Shown piece after piece: positions 1-6,007 of a stretch of DNA of 6,936 nucleotides. This DNA is from DIGJ01 sp031553075 (GTDB lineage: Bacteria; Bacillota; Clostridia; Lachnospirales; Lachnospiraceae): assembly GCA_031553075.1 (NCBI GenBank), contig JAVBLX010000221.1, forward strand, positions 1-6,936, in the 5' to 3' direction. The notes beneath the pieces were generated by a model, which was given only the letters and a program-made list of their open reading frames with translations, searched no databases and was not told the origin of the DNA. A program made the translations under genes and the position numbers. Numbering within the stretch: the first letter of the stretch is position 1; the number at the start of each line of letters is the position of its first letter.

Positions 1-258
1 TGTTGCACCGCCGATACGATTTCCATTTCTTCCGACAAATGCTCCATGGTTAGCATCATCATTTTCATAGCCTGAAACATGATCAAAGCCAAGTACCACA
101 TCGGTAAGCTTTCCCTGTGCGTCTGGAACCAAAAGCTTTGTCAGGCATGCTCCATAATCAATAAAAACAGCCTCCATTCCGTTTGCGTTCTTCAAAATGT
201 AACTGGTTACTTCCTGTCCGTCTTTGGTTACACCAAATTTTTTCTTTTCAATGCTCAT
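1..258 (-). CDS. galM: Aldose 1-epimerase (galactose mutarotase), N-terminal 86 codons, cut by window edge
   Basis: This enzyme interconverts the alpha and beta anomers of galactose and other aldoses in the cytoplasm and feeds the Leloir pathway. The visible part begins MSIEKKKFGVTKDGQEVTSY, continues with a strand ending in IDYGACLTKLLVPD, then DVVLGFDHVSGYE, and reaches GAFVGRNGNRIGGAT. The last stretch matches the GRxANRI signature of the GalM beta-sandwich. Family members are usually about 300 to 350 residues, so roughly three quarters lies beyond the left edge, including the catalytic His and Glu. The ATG shares an ATGA with the stop of the upstream PAS-EAL gene, and an AGGAG lies 7 nt ahead of it inside that gene, which indicates coupled translation. 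The family is clear; the exact sugar preference cannot be read from this part. Confidence 0.9.
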   Translation of the reverse strand, partial: MSIEKKKFGVTKDGQEVTSYILKNANGMEAVFIDYGACLTKLLVPDAQGKLTDVVLGFDHVSGYENDDANHGAFVGRNGNRIGGAT

Positions 259-2084
259 TTATTTTCTCCTTTCATTTTGAATTCACTTACTGGTACGGGA
301 TGACCGAAATAATATCCCTGATACTCATCAATATCAGATAAAATCAAGAATTCCAGCTGCTCCCTGGTTTCAATTCCGGCTACAATGACTTTTATGCCAG
401 AATCATGTGCCACTCCGCCAATGGCATTTAAAAGGCTTGGCTTAAATTTTTCTGTCCCGTAGGCCCGGATAAAACTTTCATCTACTTTAATATAATTAAG
501 CGGCAGCTCCATAACAAGACTTAAAGCGGATACTCCACTGCCAAAATTGTCAAGAAGGATTCGAAAACGCTCTTTCTTTAATGAAAGAAGTACCAGCTTC
601 ATTAATTGCACATCCTCCAGCGCAAGGCTTTCCTTTACCTCAAAAACCACATTTTCCCGTTTAATCCCAGCTGTTTGGGCGGCCTCACTCACTTGGGCGA
701 TAATATCACTTTGTGTCAGCTGAATCACTGATAAATTAATATGTATCCGGAAATCCGGATAACCATTTTGATTCCAGTAATCAAGTGCTTGAAAAGCCTC
801 CTGAAAAACAAATTTACCGATTGGTCCCATAAGTCCCAAATATTCGGAAAGAGGTAAAAATTCACTGGGACTGGCCAGCTTATTTTTTTTGTTTTTCCAA
901 CGAAGCAATGCTTCGGCTCCCACACATGTTCTGGTTTCGCTGTCAATAATCGGTTGGTAAACCAGTGAAAACTCAGGGCAGGTCTCTAACTCACTCACAC
1001 CCTTCAGTAAAGCACTAAAAGAATCCTTCTGATTGCCAATCATTGGCGTTTCGATTGGATGAATAATCCCCTGTCGGAAGTTGGTAATATCCTTTATCGT
1101 CGATTTAATCGTTTCATCCCGAACCCACAAAATGTCTCCATTTTTCTTCCGAATGCGATAATCAACAAAAAAGCAATTGGTTCCATAAAGATTTGGTTCG
1201 GTATTCTTGCGTTCAAATAAGGGATAATCTTCCGGGACAACCAAATCCTTCCAGGTTATCTCCCCCTGGTAAAATTCTCCCGGCAAAAATCCAAAACGGG
1301 AAATGTTGGAGGATACATAATTAACAACGCCCTCCTTTCCCTTTTCCCAGCTGATTGCAATATAATTGCTTTTGGCTACCGCTTCGTTCAAAATATTATT
1401 TTCACGATAGGCATCATCAATAATTTCCTGCGCATTTTCGGCTGACAAAATCAGCGTATACATTGTGAGAACCCCCAGATGAGTCTCATTTTTATTCATC
1501 AAAAGAATACGGTTAACTGAGGCAAAGCTTAATTCTCCTTTTTCGGTTACAACTTCCTCAATTTTCCCTAATTGGCTTTCCTGACTTTCTAAAACCCGCT
1601 TTTGCTGGCTTTTGTTTTCTTCCCAGTTGTCCTGATGAGTACCGACATTTATAATAACTTTTTGGGCTGACAGATTGCATCCTAAAACGTTCTGCTTCCG
1701 ATCAAACCACATAATTCTCGGAATTTTTTGTTGGTATTTTTTATCAAATGGTCGTTTGTAGGATTGTTCAAAAACAAAAAATATCACATGCTCTTCTCCC
1801 ATTTCCACTGAGGTAATTTCAGCATCTATGGTAAGGCGGTCGTTTTTACAAACAATTGGTCTCTGATAAAGAATTAAACTCCCATTATTCAGCACTTCCT
1901 CCGGAAGCTTTTCTCTTCCATGCTTCTCCCAAATAAGATTCATGTTCCTTACTTCATCACCAATTACAAATCTTGCCTTCATACTGGTAGCAATGATTCT
2001 GCCACTCTCATAAAGGTACACAGCGATGGGAAAGTCTATTCTTCTAACCATTTCCTGAATTTCCTTTTTTAATTGTCCCTTCAA
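255..2084 (-). CDS. Cytoplasmic PAS-EAL protein with degenerate c-di-GMP phosphodiesterase motifs
   Basis: This 609-residue protein has no signal peptide or membrane segment. Residues 1-110 and 120-215 look like two divergent PAS-like sensor regions. Residues 242-330 are a better PAS domain (GFLPGEFYQGEITWKDLVVPED, then DYRIRKKNGDILWVRDE). Residues 365-600 form an EAL domain. EALLRW (391-396), N450 in INLS, E482, D512, K533, D535, E572 and Q589 are kept. Three conserved positions differ: EVTES is EVKES (K484), DDFG is DNFG (N513), and AEGVE is VAGIE (A569). There is no GGDEF domain. I infer weak or no hydrolysis, and possibly a c-di-GMP sensing role. The start is a TTG with AAGGAG 9 nt ahead. 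The gene begins 13 nt after the cyclase gene, so the two probably work together, and it overlaps galM by 4 nt. Confidence 0.88.
   Translation of the reverse strand: MKGQLKKEIQEMVRRIDFPIAVYLYESGRIIATSMKARFVIGDEVRNMNLIWEKHGREKLPEEVLNNGSLILYQRPIVCKNDRLTIDAEITSVEMGEEHVIFFVFEQSYKRPFDKKYQQKIPRIMWFDRKQNVLGCNLSAQKVIINVGTHQDNWEENKSQQKRVLESQESQLGKIEEVVTEKGELSFASVNRILLMNKNETHLGVLTMYTLILSAENAQEIIDDAYRENNILNEAVAKSNYIAISWEKGKEGVVNYVSSNISRFGFLPGEFYQGEITWKDLVVPEDYPLFERKNTEPNLYGTNCFFVDYRIRKKNGDILWVRDETIKSTIKDITNFRQGIIHPIETPMIGNQKDSFSALLKGVSELETCPEFSLVYQPIIDSETRTCVGAEALLRWKNKKNKLASPSEFLPLSEYLGLMGPIGKFVFQEAFQALDYWNQNGYPDFRIHINLSVIQLTQSDIIAQVSEAAQTAGIKRENVVFEVKESLALEDVQLMKLVLLSLKKERFRILLDNFGSGVSALSLVMELPLNYIKVDESFIRAYGTEKFKPSLLNAIGGVAHDSGIKVIVAGIETREQLEFLILSDIDEYQGYYFGHPVPVSEFKMKGENK
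266..272 (-). promoter_or_regulatory. Ribosome binding site of galM, inside the PAS-EAL gene
   Basis: The minus strand reads AAAGGAG followed by AAAATAA and the galM ATG. The site is made from the last codons of the PAS-EAL gene (…MKGENK then TGA). A ribosome ending the upstream gene therefore sits on the galM start, which fits terminate-and-reinitiate coupling. Confidence 0.8.
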
Positions 2085-2093
2085 GCTTTCCCT

Positions 2094-2099
2094 CTCCTT
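2094..2099 (-). promoter_or_regulatory. Ribosome binding site that supports the TTG start of the PAS-EAL gene
   Basis: AAGGAG overlaps the TAA stop of the cyclase gene and is followed 9 nt later by TTG at 2084-2082. An in-frame ATG at 2051-2049 has a less well placed purine run, so TTG is preferred. TTG starts usually lower translation, which would keep this protein below the level of its neighbours. Confidence 0.65.
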
Positions 2100-3729
2100 A
2101 AGTATTCTTTTCTGCCCCTGCCTTTTGTTTCATGGCCATTTTGTTTTGATACATTAAAGCATCCGCCCGGTTAACCGTAGCATTTAAATCAATGTCTATC
2201 TCCGAATCAAATCGTTCGTAACCAGCAGCAATTTCCATTTCACCGTTAATATAGGGACCCTTAAGCTGTTCCAGACGCTCTTTCATCCTGGCAGCATTCC
2301 TTATGAATTCATCTTTTTCACAGTCTTTTAAAATAGCACAAAACTCATCGCCGCCCATACGGTATATGGTACCTTTTGCGCCGAACATATCCTGAATAAT
2401 TTCACTGCTGATGATAATGTAATAATCTCCGGCACTGTGACCATACACATCATTAAAGTGCTTTAGATTATTTAAATCAAACATGGCAATTCCATATCCG
2501 CCATAATCGACTGCTTTTATATTACCCATTTTTTCCAGAAATGCGGTCCGATTTCCCAGGCAGGTCAAAGCGTCCTGATACGCAATGGAGTGCATCTTCT
2601 CGCTTTCCTTCGCTGTTTTCAAGAGATTCATGGAATTGCGAAAGCCATCCAGTGCCAAAATAACAAGATAAATAAATACTACAATCTTTGTATATTTAAT
2701 AAAGCTTACACTTTGATTGGTTACATAACATATCATATCAAAAACCATGGTCAGTACAACTGCGGTGCATCCAACCAAAGACTTTATAATGCGAACCCGC
2801 CTTGTTCCCTTTGCCATAAATACCTGAAAGAATAAAAAACCTAATACAAATGCACTACACAGGACTAAGGAACCAATTGCAAAGCCAAACATATTTCTAA
2901 TATTAAGAACTCCCAGTAAATTTCCAATCAAGGCCAGGCACGTCATAATCAGGTATGAATACATGACCCCATCCGTAATGCGGGTATCCTCCATGGGAAA
3001 AGACTGACGCAAAAGGTAAATTACTGGGAACAGGCACATCAAAATCATCAGAGAATTAATAATTGTTAATTCATACTGATTACCCCAAAGAATCTGAAAA
3101 ATCTGAGAATCCACGGCTGCCCATGCAGATAAACTGATGCCAATGATACCGATACAAAGAAATCTCTCATCCAGTACCAGTTTTTCACGCTGAAAGAACC
3201 ATACCAAACAAATGGTAATTCCAAATAACATAAGGGATACGCAGACGCCTAGTGATGCCAAACCATTTTTAATCACCTCACGCATCAGGTCATCCATATT
3301 CCCAATCTGAATACTGGGAATCTGCTTTGAAAACATTCCAACTGAATTAAGTAATTCAATTTCTATGGCTTTCCCGGCATAATCCTTTGGCAGATCCACA
3401 AAGTGCCACATCTTTCCAACCGTTTCCCGTTTTGAATCAGACCGTACATTAAACTCATAAATCAGGTTATCATCCAATTTTACAGTAACAAACTGAAATT
3501 TGGTGACAAAAGCAATTCCTGTGCCATCCGGAAGATCCTCCGGTAAAACATTGGAAATCGTCAAACAATTTGAATCATATGAGATTACTTTCCATCCATC
3601 TTTATACGCTTCAATGCTGTTTTGATCCTTTTTTAAACTACTTCCATCTCCCCCAACTATCACACCAACAAATATAACAAAAACGATAACGAGTAAAAGA
3701 CCATACAGCTTCATAGGTTTTTCAAACAT
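2098..3729 (-). CDS. Membrane diguanylate cyclase, 7TMR-DISM type receptor with GGDEF domain
   Basis: This enzyme should make c-di-GMP from two GTP at the inner face of the membrane. Residues 8-26 form an N-terminal helix. Residues 27-152 are an extracytoplasmic domain, probably a jelly roll (LPEDLPDGTG, VKLDDNLIYEF, HFVDLPKDYAGKAIEIEL). About seven helices follow (near 157-178, 189-207, 221-241, 254-275, 280-303, 313-335, 344-361), which is the 7TMR-DISM layout. The GGDEF domain runs from 378 to about 535, with DALTCLGNR (386-394), catalytic-site FDLNNLKHFND (417-427) and an intact GGDEF (459-463). The RxxD inhibitory site expected at 450-453 reads GAKG, so product inhibition is probably missing. 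The ATG has AAGGGGAGAGG ahead of it. The gene starts 19 nt after the J-protein gene. The ligand is unknown; carbohydrate is one guess from the fold. Confidence 0.92.
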   Translation of the reverse strand: MFEKPMKLYGLLLVIVFVIFVGVIVGGDGSSLKKDQNSIEAYKDGWKVISYDSNCLTISNVLPEDLPDGTGIAFVTKFQFVTVKLDDNLIYEFNVRSDSKRETVGKMWHFVDLPKDYAGKAIEIELLNSVGMFSKQIPSIQIGNMDDLMREVIKNGLASLGVCVSLMLFGITICLVWFFQREKLVLDERFLCIGIIGISLSAWAAVDSQIFQILWGNQYELTIINSLMILMCLFPVIYLLRQSFPMEDTRITDGVMYSYLIMTCLALIGNLLGVLNIRNMFGFAIGSLVLCSAFVLGFLFFQVFMAKGTRRVRIIKSLVGCTAVVLTMVFDMICYVTNQSVSFIKYTKIVVFIYLVILALDGFRNSMNLLKTAKESEKMHSIAYQDALTCLGNRTAFLEKMGNIKAVDYGGYGIAMFDLNNLKHFNDVYGHSAGDYYIIISSEIIQDMFGAKGTIYRMGGDEFCAILKDCEKDEFIRNAARMKERLEQLKGPYINGEMEIAAGYERFDSEIDIDLNATVNRADALMYQNKMAMKQKAGAEKNT

Positions 3730-3748
3730 CTTTTGCCTCTCCCCTTAA

Positions 3749-4384
3749 CTAACATATCCGCGGATACCCGCACAAACAACTGCAAATAGCATTGGCAAGC
3801 CAAAGCTTACAGCATAAATCGCCCCCAAGTCCTCCCTGTGGATTATATCCTCCACTTGTTCTGGTATACCACTGACCTCCTGATTCAAATTGCTGCAATA
3901 ATATGCGGTACTGCTGATTCTCCGGTTCCAAGGAAACAGCCTGGCGGGCATGGGCCAAAGCATCAATGTTGTTTCCTATGCCGGAATTGGCTATGGCACT
4001 ATAGTAATACCACTTCCCATTCCGTTCTGTTATCTCAGAAAGCACATGCAATGCTTCCTTATAATGACCAGAACGTATATAATTACCAGCCGCCTGAAAT
4101 TCTAGCGGCTCTTTACTTTCTTCTCTTCTTCCAAAATCACCATAACTCCCAAAACCGCCGCCAAAAGCACCACCAAAATCGTTACTCTCTCCCGAACGTT
4201 CCTTCATAATCTGCTCGTAGGCTTCCTGTACCTTTTTAAACTGTTCTTCTGCCTGCTCTTGATTGGGGTTATTGATGTTGGCATCGGGATGATACTTTCT
4301 GCTCAAACTACGATATGCTTTTTTTACTGCATCATCATCGGCATTTGATGGTATACCCAACACCTCATAGGGGTTAAATAGCAT
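3749..4384 (-). CDS. Class C J-domain protein with Gly/Phe linker, TPR-like repeats and cysteine-rich tail
   Basis: J-domain proteins bind DnaK and stimulate its ATPase. Residues 4-62 form the J domain (NPYEVLGIPSNADDDAVKKA) with the essential HPD at 32-34. Residues 69-85 are a Gly/Phe linker. Residues 94-168 are helical with TPR-like spacing (GNYIRSGHYKEALHVL, then SGIGNNIDALAHARQAVSLE). The tail from 169 is GGQWYTRTSGGYNPQGG followed by six cysteines in the last 21 residues (191, 192, 201, 203, 205, 211). It lacks the DnaJ zinc finger and substrate-binding domains, so it is not the housekeeping DnaJ. Its start overlaps the DUF5685-like gene by 11 nt, which makes that protein a likely partner or client. 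The tail could bind metal or attach to the membrane; neither is shown. Stop is TAG. Confidence 0.88.
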   Translation of the reverse strand: MLFNPYEVLGIPSNADDDAVKKAYRSLSRKYHPDANINNPNQEQAEEQFKKVQEAYEQIMKERSGESNDFGGAFGGGFGSYGDFGRREESKEPLEFQAAGNYIRSGHYKEALHVLSEITERNGKWYYYSAIANSGIGNNIDALAHARQAVSLEPENQQYRILLQQFESGGQWYTRTSGGYNPQGGLGGDLCCKLWLANAICSCLCGYPRIC

Positions 4385-5210
4385 CGCCCTTTTCCTTTCT
4401 GCGTCTAATCTCCCAGTATTTCATCCATACTCCTGAATAAAGTATATTCCGAAGCAACTCGGTATCCGTAATAAGCGGCAGCTTTTCAATCTCTCTCGCA
4501 CACTCTGCCATCATTAGGGTAAGTACTCCATAAAAATACTCTTCAAACTCCGGTTTTTTCTGCTCTTCGATCAGAGGATTATAACTCTTCGTTTTTTTAT
4601 CCCTCTCCAAATCATCGTAGGCATCCAATAAGTAGATGAACTTGCCAAGATAAAATCCAATTCTCCGCAAACTGGATTCCCATTCGTCTTTTTTGTAGAC
4701 AAATATCTCCTCTGTTAACATTCCAAAGCATCGGGATACCGTATCCAAATGGTTTTCCTTCCGCTGTTCACACTTCATTAACTCTTCTAATGACTTTTCC
4801 ATTGCCTGACACTGTCTCTCATATCTTTTAGCAATATCTTTATACTTATGCTCAAATAGCCTGGCGCCCAGAAAGCCTTTTAAACTCTTCTCATCCTGCC
4901 AGTCATCTTTGCATTTATGATACGTCAGGGCAATATTCATATCTGCCGCATACTCTACCATCACATTTTTTCTGGTCATATGCTTTGCTTTTGGGTGTAA
5001 CAGACAGTGAATCTTCTTTTCTTTCGTCTCCGGTTCATACAAAGCAGTTAAAATAATGGCAAGAAATGTCATATCATAGTTTAGGGTAATCTGTCCTTTT
5101 TTACCGAATCTGGATTTTAAAGTCTTACACAATCCGCAATAATACGACTGATATTGCTCAAATTCTGCCCTTCCCAACTTTGATGTATTGGCCATAACAT
5201 ATCCAAACAT
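4374..5210 (-). CDS. DUF5685-like all-helical protein with two aspartate-rich motifs, function unknown
   Basis: The 278-residue product matches, from memory, the clostridial family DUF5685. Typical stretches are MFGYVMANTSKL, YYCGLCKTL, GQITLNYDMTFLAI, LYEPE, YAADMNIALTY and LLDAYDDLERDKK…YNPL. It is soluble and looks entirely helical. The N-terminal part has C25 and C28 in a CxxC, then C69, H72 and H77 in IHCLLHPKAKH, a possible metal site. Two acidic motifs stand out: KDDWQDE (101-107) and DAYDDLERD (196-204). Their type and order resemble the two Asp-rich motifs of class I isoprenoid synthases, although the family has no known activity and this is only a hypothesis. GGAGG at 5221-5225 precedes the ATG by 10 nt. 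The gene follows the zinc-ribbon gene by 26 nt and overlaps the J-protein gene. Confidence 0.8.
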   Translation of the reverse strand: MFGYVMANTSKLGRAEFEQYQSYYCGLCKTLKSRFGKKGQITLNYDMTFLAIILTALYEPETKEKKIHCLLHPKAKHMTRKNVMVEYAADMNIALTYHKCKDDWQDEKSLKGFLGARLFEHKYKDIAKRYERQCQAMEKSLEELMKCEQRKENHLDTVSRCFGMLTEEIFVYKKDEWESSLRRIGFYLGKFIYLLDAYDDLERDKKTKSYNPLIEEQKKPEFEEYFYGVLTLMMAECAREIEKLPLITDTELLRNILYSGVWMKYWEIRRRKEKGDAI

Positions 5211-5236
5211 AGGCTTTCCGCCTCCGCTTTCGCTTC

Positions 5237-5611
5237 TTAACTTCTTTTAATAAAACAGGTACGACACTTTGGGCAGGTAATCTCTACTTTCCCCTTGCCT
5301 TTTGGTATCCGTATCTTTTGTTTACATTGAGGACACCGATATATATGGTGTGTCTTATTTAACTTGAAAAATCTTAGTACCTTATTTCTCAAGCTCCAGT
5401 ATTTTACATTTTCCTGATACCGCTTTCCAATATCTCTGGAAAACATTCGAAAATAACATACGACTAACAATAAAAATGCGATTCCATTTAAGATTCCGTT
5501 ACGGAAAAACAAATTAAGCACCATACATGCAATCGCAATCCCCAAAGTAAATTTTGATAAGGCATCAATGCCATATCTTCCCATCATAAATCTCGCCAAT
5601 CGTTCCTTCAT
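5237..5611 (-). CDS. Small membrane protein with two helices and a C-terminal zinc ribbon
   Basis: This 124-residue protein starts at MKERLARFMMGRYGIDALSK. Two hydrophobic helices follow near residues 20-34 and 39-55 (GILNGIAFLLLVVCYF), then FRMFSRDIGKRYQENVKYW and a basic stretch. The C-terminal ribbon has ligands C93 and C96 (YRCPQCKQKIRIPKGKGK) and C113 and C116 (ITCPKC); C119 is also present. Similar short proteins recur in Lachnospiraceae, with no function known to me. It is the first gene of the operon, so it follows the promoter directly. An upstream in-frame GTG at 5620 would add three codons, but it lies inside a near-perfect GAGGTGAT ribosome binding site placed for the ATG at 5611, which I therefore chose. 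A role in membrane sensing or nucleic acid contact would be guesswork. Confidence 0.82.
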   Translation of the reverse strand: MKERLARFMMGRYGIDALSKFTLGIAIACMVLNLFFRNGILNGIAFLLLVVCYFRMFSRDIGKRYQENVKYWSLRNKVLRFFKLNKTHHIYRCPQCKQKIRIPKGKGKVEITCPKCRTCFIKRS

Positions 5612-5615
5612 TTTA

Positions 5616-5623
5616 ATCACCTC
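5616..5623 (-). promoter_or_regulatory. Extended Shine-Dalgarno GAGGTGAT of the zinc-ribbon gene
   Basis: GAGGTGAT is complementary to the extended anti-Shine-Dalgarno end of 16S rRNA and is followed by TAAA and ATG. Its spacing rules out the GTG at 5620-5618 as the start, because that codon is part of the site. Confidence 0.85.
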
Positions 5624-5636
5624 ATAAATTCTGTAT

Positions 5637-5666
5637 ATTAACAGGGTGGCTTTTTGCTCTGTTAAT
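5637..5666 (-). promoter_or_regulatory. Inverted repeat in the operon leader
   Basis: ATTAACAG and CTGTTAAT form a perfect 8-bp stem around a 14-nt loop. It ends 13 nt before the ribosome binding site of the first gene and has no U-tract, so it is not a terminator. It could stabilise the messenger, tune initiation or be a protein site. I recognise no riboswitch. Confidence 0.5.
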
Positions 5667-5697
5667 TATCTCTTCTAAATCAAAGAATATATATTGT

Positions 5698-5726
5698 AAG
5701 GTAACTCCCAAAACGCAGGGTGTCAA
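5698..5726 (-). promoter_or_regulatory. Second, weaker promoter candidate with an internal dyad
   Basis: A perfect TTGACA (5721-5726) is followed after 17 nt by TACCTT (5698-5703), a poor -10; TACAAT (5693-5698) is better but 22 nt away. The spacer contains the imperfect dyad ACaCCC-n8-GGGaGT. A -35/-10 pair around a dyad is seen in regulator-dependent promoters, for example those of the MerR family. No such regulator gene is visible here. Confidence 0.35.
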
Positions 5727-5775
5727 GCGAAGTATCATTGTTTAATATAAATTTTATAATAATTTTATGCTTACT

Positions 5776-5804
5776 ATTTTATATTTAAAAAGTCAGTTCG
5801 TCAA
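5776..5804 (-). promoter_or_regulatory. Main promoter candidate of the zinc-ribbon to galM operon
   Basis: TTGACG (5799-5804), a 17-nt spacer and TAAAAT (5776-5781) form a good housekeeping-sigma promoter. Transcription would begin near 5769, giving a leader of about 155 nt. It is the best match between the tRNA terminator and the first gene. Confidence 0.7.
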
Positions 5805-5837
5805 CATAAGTTCGTGAAGTTATAACTTCAACTCGTT
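5795..5837. promoter_or_regulatory. Operator-like palindrome and heptamer repeats upstream of the operon promoter
   Basis: TGAAGTTATAACTTCA at 5815-5830 is a perfect 16-bp palindrome ending 10 bp before the -35 box. The minus-strand heptamer ACGAACT occurs at 5809-5815 and at 5795-5801, where it overlaps the -35 box, and a related ACGAGT lies at 5831-5836. This is a plausible binding region for a transcription factor. The palindrome has no GC core or U-tract, so it is not a terminator. Confidence 0.5.
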
Positions 5838-5853
5838 AAAGTGATTCTTCAAG

Positions 5854-5884
5854 AAAAAAAGGAAAGTCCAACTACAGACCTTCC
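5854..5884 (-). terminator. Rho-independent terminator of the tRNA-Gly gene
   Basis: GGAAGGTC (5877-5884) pairs with GACTTTCC (5861-5868) in an 8-bp stem with one G-U pair and an 8-nt loop. Seven T residues (5854-5860) follow. It ends tRNA transcription before the operon promoter. Confidence 0.9.
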
Positions 5885-5896
5885 AGACACAAAAAA

Positions 5897-5968
5897 AGCG
5901 CGAGACGGGACTCGAACCCGCGGCCCCGACCTTGGCAAGGTCGTGCTCCACCACTGAGCCACTCGCGC
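5897..5968 (-). tRNA. tRNA-Gly, anticodon GCC
   Basis: The full cloverleaf is visible: 7-bp acceptor stem GCGCGAG/CTCGCGC, D arm GCTCAGTGGTGGAGC, anticodon arm CGACC-TTGCCAA-GGTCG with anticodon GCC, and T arm GCGGG-TTCGACT-CCCGT with a terminal G-U pair. The discriminator base is U, as usual for glycine tRNAs. CCA is not encoded; seven T residues start at the discriminator, so CCA must be added after processing. It reads GGC and GGU codons. It is a single gene between purE and the operon, with its own promoter and terminator. Confidence 0.97.
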
Positions 5969-5976
5969 ATATCAGT

Positions 5977-5994
5977 TAGCGTTTTAAATCGCTA
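5977..5994 (-). other. Small inverted repeat in the tRNA 5' leader
   Basis: TAGCG and CGCTA surround an 8-nt AT-rich loop in the roughly 32-nt leader between the predicted start near 6001 and the tRNA 5' end. It may present the precursor to RNase P. Five base pairs is weak evidence. Confidence 0.3.
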
Positions 5995-6007
5995 CCGAAC
6001 AATCAAT

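Noticed and set aside
79..303. A plus-strand open frame across galM and the end of the PAS-EAL gene
   Set aside because: It lies opposite two well supported genes and has no ribosome binding site or family resemblance. The plus-strand frames at 2590-2835, 3838-4209 and 6030-6335 fail in the same way.
725..946. A minus-strand open frame of 73 codons inside the EAL domain
   Set aside because: It is a second frame of the EAL-coding sequence, which carries the clear motifs.
2049..2051. ATG at residue 12 as the start of the PAS-EAL gene
   Set aside because: Its purine run is less well placed than the AAGGAG ahead of the TTG, but it cannot be fully excluded.
3745..3966. A minus-strand open frame of 73 codons over the end of the J-protein gene, possibly a frameshifted tail
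   Set aside because: The J-protein frame continues smoothly through GGYNPQGGLGGDLCCKL to its own stop, and the alternative frame has no recognisable protein character or start signal.
5612..5620. GTG start three codons before the zinc-ribbon ATG
   Set aside because: The GTG is part of the GAGGTGAT ribosome binding site for the ATG.
5616..5770. A c-di-GMP or preQ1 riboswitch in the operon leader
   Set aside because: A few bases (GAGCAAAAAGCCACC) look faintly similar, but the conserved paired helices and tetraloop-receptor elements are not present.
5891..5897. The T7 run directly after the tRNA as its only terminator
   Set aside because: A separate 8-bp hairpin followed by another T7 run lies just downstream and is a much better terminator; the first run is probably trailer sequence.
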